NCBI GenBank assembly: GCA_964597045.1
Contig: CAZQWE010000003.1
Coordinates: 124,001-188,000, forward strand
DNA: 64,000 nucleotides
Direction: 5' to 3'
DNA from: UBA9655 sp964597045
GTDB lineage: Bacteria; Pseudomonadota; Alphaproteobacteria; UBA9655
Part shown: in pieces, positions 54,746 through 62,150 of the stretch
Layout of the letters: each line of letters opens with the position of its first letter
Numbering within the stretch: position 1 is the first letter of the stretch
Translations under genes and position numbers: made by a program
The notes under the pieces: generated by a model
Database searches by the model: none
Told to the model about the DNA's origin: nothing
The model's input: the letters and a program-made list of their open reading frames with translations, nothing else

Positions 54746-55441
54746 ATGCATAAAAAGTGGTTGCTTATCGATTTCGATAATTGCCAAATGGCAACAGAAC
54801 ATTTAGCAGTTCCCCTCCTCATTAAACGATTTAATGAACTTTATAGAGATAGAATAAAGTCAGAACTTACTTTTGAGGAATTTAAGCAAAATTTTCATGG
54901 ACTCGCTAGAGAGTCCCTTTGTTTGAATCTATCAAAATATTATAATATACAGGTTGATTTTCAGACTCTTTATGAAGATCGGGAATGGCGACTCATGGAG
55001 ATGCTTCAGGAGACTGGCGTTCAAATGGCTGATAATCTTGTTGAAACCCTCGATGTTTTAGAAAAGACTGGTTACCGCTTTGCTTTTGTTTCCAACAATC
55101 CTATTCAGCGAGGGCTTGCTTCTATGAGGTATGCAACCAATGGACAAGGCGAGAAACTAGCACGTTTCTTTGGAGACGCATTTTTTGAAGCGGGCGATAC
55201 TCAAAAACCCCAACCCCATGTATACATAAGAGCCATGAAACAGTTAAGAATTAACCCAAAGGATTGCTACGCCATTGAAGATAGCGCAACGGGAGTTAAG
55301 GCGGCAGTTGGCGCTGGGATTGAAACCTTTGGGTTTCTTGAGTTTGCAGACAATCCTCAAGACATGGAAAACAAACTACTAGAAGCAGGGGCAAAGAAGT
55401 GTTTCCATAATTGGAAAGATCTCCCCTCATTAATTATATAA
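54746..55441 (+). CDS. HAD-superfamily hydrolase
   Basis: A 231-residue HAD phosphatase-like protein. Motif I LIDFDNC has Asp-Phe-Asp, motif II is FAFVSNNP, and motif IV AIEDSATGVKAAVGAGIETFG is the DSxxG form of pyrimidine/phosphosugar phosphatases and beta-phosphoglucomutases. It lies 2 nt after the glycosyltransferase and is probably the last gene of the polysaccharide operon. It could dephosphorylate a sugar phosphate intermediate; the substrate is uncertain. Confidence 0.82.
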   Translation: MHKKWLLIDFDNCQMATEHLAVPLLIKRFNELYRDRIKSELTFEEFKQNFHGLARESLCLNLSKYYNIQVDFQTLYEDREWRLMEMLQETGVQMADNLVETLDVLEKTGYRFAFVSNNPIQRGLASMRYATNGQGEKLARFFGDAFFEAGDTQKPQPHVYIRAMKQLRINPKDCYAIEDSATGVKAAVGAGIETFGFLEFADNPQDMENKLLEAGAKKCFHNWKDLPSLII

Positions 55442-55453
55442 AGAGATACTTTT

Positions 55454-57121
55454 ATGAAATGGATTTACCCTATTCTTTTTCTTCTTGGGATTCAAAGTTT
55501 AGAAGCCTATTCTGAAAAAGAACTACAATCAATTCTAATAAATAATAAAAATATAAAAAAGTTAGATTCAGAGTTGAATATTCTTTATAATATTTTGAAG
55601 GACTTTTCCACACCGGAGGAACAATCTACTTTATTGCTTGATCAAAAGAAGTGGCTAAAAGAGCGAAGTAAAATTATTGATCAAACAACACTTGAAGGAT
55701 TTTATGCCGCTCGGTTACAGACTCTCAAGAATAAAATAAAGAAAAAAGAAGAGCCCATTCTCAGCCAAATTAATAAAGGCGAGCCTGCAATTGATATCGA
55801 AAATGCAAAGAAAGTTCTTAAAGATTGCCCTACACTCACTTGCCAAGGTTATTTAATCTATTTTAATTCCCTAAATATAACTGATCCAGCAGAAAGAGCT
55901 CAGTTTTTGAAACAAAATGTAAAAACTTTGTTATCTAAATTCGGAGATACAAGTGAAGCTTTGCGTCAACATGGCTCTGTTGAGATCGCCAGTTTTAATG
56001 GTTTTATTTTACCTTCTGATAGAGATGAATTTCCAGATTTAACTGTTCCCCTGTGGCTTTACGTAAAGGAAAAAGAAATTCAAAATTATGATACTGGTAC
56101 ATGTTTTAAGCCCTATTCTGTAAACGTATTAGCGAGTGATTCAATCAAAAATCTTCCAAGTTTTGAAGCATTTAATTCTTCTGTAGAAGCTCTGAACGTT
56201 GAGTATTGGATGGGTGGAGGAACTTCAATACAAGCCTTTCGATGTGGTCAAAATCGTCTCTTGGATCATTTATCTTTTGCCCCTAATAACTTACATGATG
56301 CAGAATCAGATATTCATTCTGCTTTGGTCAACCCTTCATTAGAAAAATGGGCCTTCAAAGGACCTTGGAATTGGAAAACCTTTCATACCTTAAAGTCAGA
56401 TTTTGAGAAGCTATCTCAAGATCTTAAAACATATTATGAGTCATTCGAGTATTTAGATCGATACGCTCCCTATACAGCCAATTTTCTAAATTCTTATGTT
56501 ACATATCAATATGATAGCCCTGTTGAGGTAGCAAGTGAGCCTGCGTACAAATTGTTCAGCAAAAGAGAAGTTCCCCTTAAAGACGTGCAGAATGAAACAA
56601 AGTCTTTTACCCAAGCTGACTGGAATCCAGCGCTTTCATATGCCATCCTCAATAATTACGAAATCGATGTGCTCGACTGGCTTATCGCATCTGGTGCAGA
56701 TGTGAACTCAATTGTGGATGATGAATCTCAGCTTATTAAAGCAGCTAATCGGCCGGAAATATTAAAATATTTGATTAAAAAGGGGGCAGGGCTCGAGGGA
56801 AAAAACAACTTTGGAAAAACAGCCCTTTTTTATGCCATACAATTGGATAATCTTGATAGTGTGAAATTCCTTGTTGATAGTGGGGCAGACGTTAACTCAG
56901 TTTTAATTAAAGGTGATGACTTAAAAGTAGTCGTCGGATTTAAGCCACTTGCTTACAGCATGCGCTATGGTTCTGAATCCCTTACGAATTATCTGGTTAA
57001 AAAAGGTGCGAATATTTCGGAAATTTCGCTTGATAAATTAGAAAAATGGGTGAAAGATTCTGGAGATAATGATCGCTTTAAGTCTCATATGATACTCGTT
57101 AACAGTCGTTCAAAAAAATAA
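55454..57121 (+). CDS. Secreted LprI-like and ankyrin-repeat protein
   Basis: A 555-residue protein of unknown function. It begins with a signal peptide (KWIYPILFLLGIQSLEA, cleavage probably after LEA). Residues about 20-95 resemble the LprI (DUF1311) lysozyme-inhibitor-like module: LDSELNILYNILK...LLDQKKWLKERSKI. The C-terminal 170 residues contain ankyrin repeats (VLDWLIASGADVNSIV, GKTALFYAIQLDNLDSVKFLVDSGADVNSVL, LTNYLVKKGANISEI). The middle part is not recognised. Ankyrin repeats in a secreted protein suggest protein-protein contact outside the cytoplasm, possibly with a host. It starts 12 nt after the HAD gene, so it may still belong to the operon. Confidence 0.75.
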   Translation: MKWIYPILFLLGIQSLEAYSEKELQSILINNKNIKKLDSELNILYNILKDFSTPEEQSTLLLDQKKWLKERSKIIDQTTLEGFYAARLQTLKNKIKKKEEPILSQINKGEPAIDIENAKKVLKDCPTLTCQGYLIYFNSLNITDPAERAQFLKQNVKTLLSKFGDTSEALRQHGSVEIASFNGFILPSDRDEFPDLTVPLWLYVKEKEIQNYDTGTCFKPYSVNVLASDSIKNLPSFEAFNSSVEALNVEYWMGGGTSIQAFRCGQNRLLDHLSFAPNNLHDAESDIHSALVNPSLEKWAFKGPWNWKTFHTLKSDFEKLSQDLKTYYESFEYLDRYAPYTANFLNSYVTYQYDSPVEVASEPAYKLFSKREVPLKDVQNETKSFTQADWNPALSYAILNNYEIDVLDWLIASGADVNSIVDDESQLIKAANRPEILKYLIKKGAGLEGKNNFGKTALFYAIQLDNLDSVKFLVDSGADVNSVLIKGDDLKVVVGFKPLAYSMRYGSESLTNYLVKKGANISEISLDKLEKWVKDSGDNDRFKSHMILVNSRSKK

Positions 57122-57159
57122 ATAAACTTATCAGTCCTGGACAGGAGTCAAGTTAGTCT

Positions 57160-58335
57160 ATGTCTTCACGAGCCCTTCAGACTCTTTGTGTAATTTTAAC
57201 GGCCTTTGCAACACTTGCTGCAACGGATATGTTTTTGCCAAGTCTTCCAAGCCTTACGGAATATTTTGGTGCGACAGAGGAAGATATTCAACTTGCAATG
57301 CCTATATATTTGACAGGTGCGGTGATGTTGTCTCCCTTTTTAGGAATACTCTCTGATCATCACGGAAGTAAGCCCATCTTACTTCTTGGCATAGGCGTGT
57401 TCTTGATTGGAACACTTCTTTGTATGTATTCAACTTCCTTGTCTTTCTTTTTAACAGCAAGATTCATCCAAGGTGCGGGTTCTATTGTGTCTCCGGTTGT
57501 TGGGTGGGCATTGATTCAAGATTTATATCCAGGGGATGAAGGGGCAAAGGCTTTATCCTTATTTGGAAGTGTCGCCGCCATATCTCCTATTATTGCTCCC
57601 GGGCTTGGAGGTTACATTCACACATTCTTTGGTTGGCAGGGTAACTTTATCGCTATTTTTCTAATTGGTGCGATCACTTTCTTTATGTTTACGATGATCC
57701 GTTTTGATAAAAAAAATAATAGAGGAAATGAAAAACTGTCTGTCATTAAAACTTTTAAAACCTATAAGACAATTTTAAAAAATAAAACGTTTCTTTTATA
57801 TATTTCATTTTATTGTCTTGTAAGTGTTGGAGAATGGACTTATTTAACAGTTATACCTTTTTATTATGAAAATACACTTAATTTAACTCCTGATGTATTT
57901 GGTGTTTATATTTCCTCATCTGCCTTCTTCATAGTAATGGGTACGCTTATAACACCAGTGTTACTTAATTGGATTCAATTTGAGAAAACACTTTACATAG
58001 GAATTATATTTACTCTAATTGGAAGTGGAGCTCTTTTACTCATTAGTTTTCTTTTTCCCCATTCGGCTCTCTTCATTATCTTTTTTGCAGGAGTTTATTT
58101 GTGTGGAAAATCAGTCATTTGGGCTCCGACGACTTCAAGAGCTCTTCAAGAGTTTGATGAGATGAGAGCTTCTGCCTCTGCCGCGCGTGGCCTCATCCTT
58201 ATGTCCTCTTTTGCAATAGGTGGATATATAGGAAGTATTGCAAATGATAAATCCATGTTTCAGACTTCTTTATGTATGTTGCTCATGGCACTAGCTTGTT
58301 TGTTTCTAAATGTGAAAAGAGGAAGTAGGTTGTAA
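57160..58335 (+). CDS. MFS transporter, Bcr/CflA drug-resistance type
   Basis: A 391-residue inner-membrane exporter with 12 predicted helices. DMFLPSLPSLTEYFG in the first helix and loop and ILSDHHGSKPILLLGIGVF (motif A) are typical of the Bcr/CflA group, which exports drugs or peptides by proton antiport. The PIIAPGLGGYIHTFFGWQ region is motif C. The substrate is unknown. Ribosome site ACAGGAG lies farther (12 nt) than optimal from the ATG. Confidence 0.88.
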   Translation: MSSRALQTLCVILTAFATLAATDMFLPSLPSLTEYFGATEEDIQLAMPIYLTGAVMLSPFLGILSDHHGSKPILLLGIGVFLIGTLLCMYSTSLSFFLTARFIQGAGSIVSPVVGWALIQDLYPGDEGAKALSLFGSVAAISPIIAPGLGGYIHTFFGWQGNFIAIFLIGAITFFMFTMIRFDKKNNRGNEKLSVIKTFKTYKTILKNKTFLLYISFYCLVSVGEWTYLTVIPFYYENTLNLTPDVFGVYISSSAFFIVMGTLITPVLLNWIQFEKTLYIGIIFTLIGSGALLLISFLFPHSALFIIFFAGVYLCGKSVIWAPTTSRALQEFDEMRASASAARGLILMSSFAIGGYIGSIANDKSMFQTSLCMLLMALACLFLNVKRGSRL

Positions 58336-58380
58336 TTTTAAGTCATTATAACTATATTCAATGAACAATGAGGAGTGAAA

Positions 58381-59019
58381 ATGTTTCAATTGTTTTGTGA
58401 TTATCTACCATCTATTTTAAGTATTACAGGATTGGTCATGATCTCAATTATCAGTCCTGGACCTGATTTTGCAGTGGTTGTGAAAAATAGTCTTATCTAT
58501 TCAAGGAGAACGGCTATGCTAACAGCTTTAGGCATCGCCCTTGGTCTTACAGTTCATATCACCTATGCTTTGTTGGGGATAGGCCTTGTTATTTCCCAAA
58601 GTCCATGGCTTATGTTTGGAGTTAAAATGTTAGGTGCCAGCTATTTAATTTATATTGGCTACCAAGGGCTAAGAGCCAAAAAGACCCTTTCAAAATCTGA
58701 AAATGTCACTCATAAACCAGATATCTCTCCTTTTGCTGCCCTAAGGTCAGGATTCTTAACCAATGCTTTAAATCCGAAATGTATGTTGTTTATTGTGAGC
58801 TTATTTTCCGTTGTTGTTGCGCCAGATACACCTATCGAAATCCTGCTTATTTACGCAATGATTATGTTTTCCTTTACTTTAGGCTGGTTTAGTTTTGTTG
58901 CGTTTTCTCTCTCTGATCGAAGATTAAGAGAAAAATTTATGGGGTTTGGTCATTGGATTGATCGCATTACGGGTGGTGTTTTAATGACTCTCGGCGCAAG
59001 ACTTCTCCTCACCGTTTAA
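58381..59019 (+). CDS. LysE-family amino-acid exporter
   Basis: A 212-residue membrane protein with about six helices. The signature IISPGPDFAVVVKNSLIYSRRTAMLTALGIALG is that of LysE/RhtB-type exporters, which release amino acids such as lysine, homoserine or threonine. The ATG at 58381 is chosen because AGGAG at 58371-58375 lies 5 nt before it; a GTG at 58375 is inside the ribosome site. It converges with the next gene with a 4-nt overlap. Confidence 0.88.
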   Translation: MFQLFCDYLPSILSITGLVMISIISPGPDFAVVVKNSLIYSRRTAMLTALGIALGLTVHITYALLGIGLVISQSPWLMFGVKMLGASYLIYIGYQGLRAKKTLSKSENVTHKPDISPFAALRSGFLTNALNPKCMLFIVSLFSVVVAPDTPIEILLIYAMIMFSFTLGWFSFVAFSLSDRRLREKFMGFGHWIDRITGGVLMTLGARLLLTV

Positions 59020-59819
59020 GGTCCCCATGTAATACCATAGCCTAAAAAAGAAACAAATTTTCGAGGGCCTGCGATACTACATCCCGCACTAAAAGCAAGG
59101 AAAGAATGGTCGTTAAAGAAGTAGCTTCCTCCGAAATTCGAGACTAAAGTACTTCCAAAGGTTTTACTGGTTCTTCCCTGAGCAAAGAACTCATTTCCTA
59201 GCATAAGAAATTGAGTCACTTGATACTGAATGAGGAGTCCTCCAATGGGGTGATTCTTGGCGTTTATAGCTCTATTGATAAAAATTCCTCCGCCTGTTGT
59301 AATCGTCCAATTGTTAAAACGCTTTTGAATCCATAAGGGAAAGCGTCCAGCCCAAACTCCATTACCGAGCCCCTTGTCAGCATTGCCTGAGGGGACAGTA
59401 ACTTTGGGATAAATGGAAATTGTGGGTAAAGATTCGGTCTCTCTGAGAAATCTGAGTTTTACACCTAACCTGACATCTCCGCATCCGTATTGAGAGTCCC
59501 CTTTTTTGGGAACGGCTAAATTCACAGGAAAGTTCGCATAAAGCTGAAGATCAGGCAAAACACCAATTGTTGATAAGAGAGCGGGAAGACTTGTAACGCT
59601 ACCTGATTTTATAACATTCGTATTCACATTAAAATCTAAAGAAACACGTTCTGGCGTGGATGGGACAGGAGAGTCCATGATAAACTCATCCGTTGTGGCA
59701 TAGGTTTTTTCAGCCATTACAGGAGGATTGAAGAGTAACATGATACTTATTAAAATGAGAAAAAAGTCACTATTTTTTACTTGAATGTCTCTCATGACCT
59801 TTCCCAAGGATAACCTCAC
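59016..59819 (-). CDS. Predicted outer-membrane beta-barrel protein (MetA-like)
   Basis: A 267-residue protein resembling the 'phenol MetA degradation'-type outer-membrane proteins. After a hydrophobic leader (FFLILISIMLLFNPPVMA; an in-frame ATG at about 59795 may be the true start) it has alternating strands with the typical LQLYANFPVNL, GCGDVRLGVKLRFL and TISIYPKVTVPSGNADKGLGNG motifs. These belong to a superfamily of porin-like proteins of unknown substrate. It does not end in the classical C-terminal Phe (ends ITWGP). Its 5' end lies 30 nt after the stop of the acidic protein gene, so both may form one transcript. Confidence 0.7.
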   Translation of the reverse strand: MRLSLGKVMRDIQVKNSDFFLILISIMLLFNPPVMAEKTYATTDEFIMDSPVPSTPERVSLDFNVNTNVIKSGSVTSLPALLSTIGVLPDLQLYANFPVNLAVPKKGDSQYGCGDVRLGVKLRFLRETESLPTISIYPKVTVPSGNADKGLGNGVWAGRFPLWIQKRFNNWTITTGGGIFINRAINAKNHPIGGLLIQYQVTQFLMLGNEFFAQGRTSKTFGSTLVSNFGGSYFFNDHSFLAFSAGCSIAGPRKFVSFLGYGITWGP

Positions 59820-59849
59820 TATCCATTCTGACTGAAAGCTCAGGTTAAT

Positions 59850-60263
59850 TTATTCTTCAGATTCTTCCTCAGATTCTTCTTCTTCTTCTTCTTCGGGTTC
59901 TTCTTCAGGCTCTTCTACTTCTTCTTCCTCTGGCTCTTCCACTTCTTCTTCCTCTGGCTCTTCTACTTCTTCTTCAAGAGCTTCTTGTTCGTCAACGGTT
60001 TCTTCTGTTGGTTGATCGTAGAGGGGTTCATCCATGAGACTCATAACTTGAATTAATTCGATAAGATATTGATTGGCATCCTGGAAGTCTTCTGTTTCTT
60101 CAGCAAATTCTTCCTCATCCTCCATTTCTTCTTCAAAGTCACAGTCACAGTCTGGGTCATCAATCTCACAGTCACAGAATGGATCATCTAGGGGTTGTGC
60201 TTGAATCGCTGGCAAACTCAAAAGAGATAATATGGTAATGGCTAAGATGCTAAATTTTTTCAT
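59850..60263 (-). CDS. Secreted glutamate-rich acidic protein
   Basis: A 137-residue product with a signal peptide (KKFSILAITILSLLSLPAIQA, cut after IQA), a Cys/Asp-rich stretch (DPFCDCEIDDPDCDCDF) and a C-terminal third made of Glu, Pro and Val in an 8-residue repeat (EEEVEEPE). The net charge is extremely negative. The five Cys and many Asp suggest metal binding (Ca or transition metals), which is inference. There is no domain that I know. Not recognised; but the open frame, signal peptide and A/G-rich ribosome-site region make it likely real. Confidence 0.7.
   Translation of the reverse strand: MKKFSILAITILSLLSLPAIQAQPLDDPFCDCEIDDPDCDCDFEEEMEDEEEFAEETEDFQDANQYLIELIQVMSLMDEPLYDQPTEETVDEQEALEEEVEEPEEEEVEEPEEEEVEEPEEEPEEEEEEESEEESEE
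59911..59974. repeat. 24-bp tandem repeat in the acidic-protein gene
   Basis: About 2.7 copies of a 24-bp unit (TCTTCTACTTCTTCTTCCTC and TGGC), differing by single bases (59911-59934, 59935-59958, then partial). It encodes the 8-residue repeat of the acidic protein. It could vary in copy number by slippage. Confidence 0.75.
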
Positions 60264-60371
60264 TTTATTTCCTATTTCTTCTCATTCTTTAAAATGATTT
60301 AACCCTGTTTTTTTGGTGAATATAGCCTGGAATAAAAAATAGGGATAGAGAAATTTATATTTTATTTATGC

Positions 60372-60401
60372 TTGAATGTGTTTTTACCATCATGATATAG
60401 A
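60372..60401 (+). promoter_or_regulatory. Probable promoter of the Lys-rich outer-membrane protein gene
   Basis: TTGAAT at 60372-60377 and TATAGA at 60396-60401, with an 18-nt spacer. The predicted start is near 60408, about 45 nt before the ATG. The 190-nt region between the two divergent secreted-protein genes also must hold a promoter for the acidic gene, which I cannot define. Confidence 0.4.
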
Positions 60402-60452
60402 TATTACAAAATATAAAAATAGCCAATAAGTTGGCCAAAGAAAGAAAATAAA

Positions 60453-61913
60453 ATGCAAAAAAAAGCAGGGATTTCAGGATTGCTCTCATCAAAGCTCTCA
60501 TTCGTTTGTTTATTCGTGGGTGCGTTATTCATTGCCCCTTCGGAGAGTTGGACGGACCCAGTAGGTGAGAAACTAACAACGGCAACGGCTTCAACTGAGC
60601 AAACTGAAAATGCTGGCCAAATCTCTATGGTAGCGGATAAGCAGGAATCTAGTTCATCAAAAGCAATTTCAACAACAGCTAAAGAACCCGCTGCATCAGG
60701 TAAGAAAGTTGCAGCACCTGATACGAAGACAAAGCCTAATAGTCAGTCTACGACAACTTCAGATAAGAAGGCAGTAGCACCTAGTAAATCAACCACAACT
60801 CCAGATAAGAAAGCCGTAGCACCCGGTAAATCAGCCACAACTCCGGATAAAAAAGCAGCAGCTCCTGCTAAACCTGTGACTACACCAGACAAAAAGAAAG
60901 CAACTCCTGCTAAACCTGTGACTACAGCAGATAAAAAGAAAGCAGCGTCCGCAAAAAAGGTAACGAAACCAAGTAAAAAAACAAATAAAGCAACTAAGCC
61001 TAAAGCTAAAAAGAAGGGAAAGGTTGCTAAAAAGAAAGGCAAGTCAAAGACTAAGGGAAAGCAAGCCAAGGCAAAGCAACCTAAAAGAACACCAAAGAGA
61101 TTCTTTGTTTGGGGTACGGGGTCGCTAACAAACTCAAAAGATAATTACTTTACATCCCAATCAAGAGGGAATAGCTATTCTGGCTTGATTGGTATTGATT
61201 ACAAACTTACTCAAGCCTTAAAAGTTTCGCTCTTTTACTCAAACTCTTATAGTAAGAGCCGGACTCCGTTTACAAGATATACAACAGCATCAAAGACTAA
61301 AGGCGATACAAACAACGTGTTTGGTTCGCTTTCCTATAGCTTTAATCCAAGTACTTCACTAGGCGTTACGGTTGGTTACTCAAATTCACCGAGTCGTACC
61401 ATTCGTTTCCCGCTCGGACGTCGGCGAGCGCCAACGCCAGTGATTTCAAAGGGAGAGACAAATCTATTCTCGGTGTCACCATCGCTGAACATTTCACGCA
61501 ACATTGGTGCATTAACCGGGTCATTCCAGTTTGGGTATGCACACAATGACTCTTACCGTAAAGCAAGCACTGATACAAATAATAGAGTTACACCTAAGCA
61601 AAGTTCTCATACTAACTCAGCCTCATTCTTTGCTGACTTTTCATATGCCTTTAGAAACCCCACAAGCTATGTTCTGAGCCTCTCTCCCTTTGGTCAGGTA
61701 GGCTTAACCCATAACTTCGAGAAGAATCAGCTAATTCATCCAGATACACGCCAACCTTTATTTAGGTCTCAAGATGGATGGAAAGTGGGTAGTGGTTTAA
61801 GATTCCAATTTGCAAAAGACATTTCAGCGAACGCTGGTTGGCAATATATCTCAAGCCGTAGTGGAAGTACTGCAAATGTTGTCAGCGTCACACTTCGCGT
61901 AGGGGCATTTTAA
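60453..61913 (+). CDS. Outer-membrane beta-barrel protein with histone-H1-like Lys/Ala/Pro repeats
   Basis: A 486-residue protein with a signal peptide (SKLSFVCLFVGALFIAPSES), a low-complexity Thr/Ala/Lys/Pro region (about residues 40-210) that contains five 14-residue repeats (TTTPDKKAVAPGKS-like) and a very basic KKKGKVAKKKGKSK tail, and a C-terminal beta-barrel (about residues 220-486) that ends in VSVTLRVGAF. The terminal Phe and alternating aromatic strands suit an autotransporter or OMP barrel inserted by BamA. The basic domain would lie in the periplasm or at the surface. The sequence resembles eukaryotic histone H1 in composition only. No homologue is recognised; a terminator follows. 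Confidence 0.75.
   Translation: MQKKAGISGLLSSKLSFVCLFVGALFIAPSESWTDPVGEKLTTATASTEQTENAGQISMVADKQESSSSKAISTTAKEPAASGKKVAAPDTKTKPNSQSTTTSDKKAVAPSKSTTTPDKKAVAPGKSATTPDKKAAAPAKPVTTPDKKKATPAKPVTTADKKKAASAKKVTKPSKKTNKATKPKAKKKGKVAKKKGKSKTKGKQAKAKQPKRTPKRFFVWGTGSLTNSKDNYFTSQSRGNSYSGLIGIDYKLTQALKVSLFYSNSYSKSRTPFTRYTTASKTKGDTNNVFGSLSYSFNPSTSLGVTVGYSNSPSRTIRFPLGRRRAPTPVISKGETNLFSVSPSLNISRNIGALTGSFQFGYAHNDSYRKASTDTNNRVTPKQSSHTNSASFFADFSYAFRNPTSYVLSLSPFGQVGLTHNFEKNQLIHPDTRQPLFRSQDGWKVGSGLRFQFAKDISANAGWQYISSRSGSTANVVSVTLRVGAF
60750..60959. repeat. Five 42-bp tandem repeats in the Lys-rich protein gene
   Basis: Five consecutive 42-bp (14-codon) units from ACGACAACTTCAGATAAGAA onwards. They encode (T/A/V)TT(S/P/A)DKK(A/K)(V/A)(A/T)(P/S)(S/G/A)K(S/P/K). 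The protein repeats are better conserved than the codons, so selection on the peptide is likely. Confidence 0.85.
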
Positions 61914-61935
61914 ATAACGTATTAACGTTCTGTAC

Positions 61936-61969
61936 AACCACCAGTCACATATTTGGCTGGTGGTTTTTT
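61936..61969 (+). terminator. Intrinsic terminator after the Lys-rich protein gene
   Basis: A 9-bp stem (AACCACCAG at 61936-61944 and CTGGTGGTT at 61957-61965) with a 12-nt loop and a run of T at 61964-61969. It separates the gene from the kdp operon. Confidence 0.85.
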
Positions 61970-61998
61970 ACAAATTCAAATCGATTATGCTGAAGGTC

Positions 61999-62026
61999 TT
62001 CACAAATCATGCGTTTGATGTAAACT
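61999..62026 (+). promoter_or_regulatory. Possible promoter of kdpFAB
   Basis: TTCACA at 61999-62004 and TAAACT at 62021-62026, with a 16-nt spacer, about 30 nt upstream of kdpF. KdpE-type regulation is not visible in the sequence. Confidence 0.35.
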
Positions 62027-62061
62027 AAAAAGAAAAGAATTTCCTGGGAGGAACTAAGTTG

Positions 62062-62142
62062 ATGGGCTTCGATTATTCAATTGGTATTGTTATTGCTGTT
62101 TTTTTAGCAGGTTATCTCCTTTATTCCTTAATTGAAGTTTAG
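62062..62142 (+). CDS. kdpF: KdpF, small subunit of the K+-transporting ATPase
   Basis: A 26-residue single-helix peptide (SIGIVIAVFLAGYLLYSLIE core) that matches KdpF in size, position and hydrophobicity; the family stabilises the KdpABC complex in the inner membrane. GGGAGGA at 62046-62052 is a strong ribosome site. An in-frame TTG at 62059 is an alternative start. It ends 8 nt before kdpA. Confidence 0.8.
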   Translation: MGFDYSIGIVIAVFLAGYLLYSLIEV

Positions 62143-62150
62143 GAAATAGA

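Noticed and set aside
57127..58462. A shared 15-nt string (TTATCAGTCCTGGAC) before the Bcr/CflA gene and inside the LysE-type gene
   Set aside because: The second copy is ordinary coding sequence for the IISPGPD motif. With only two short copies it is most likely chance.
60743..61069. 108-codon hydrophobic frame antisense to the Lys-rich repeats
   Set aside because: Its Leu/Phe/Val/Ala repeats are the direct complement of the Lys/Ala/Thr repeat codons on the other strand. No ribosome site or independent support.
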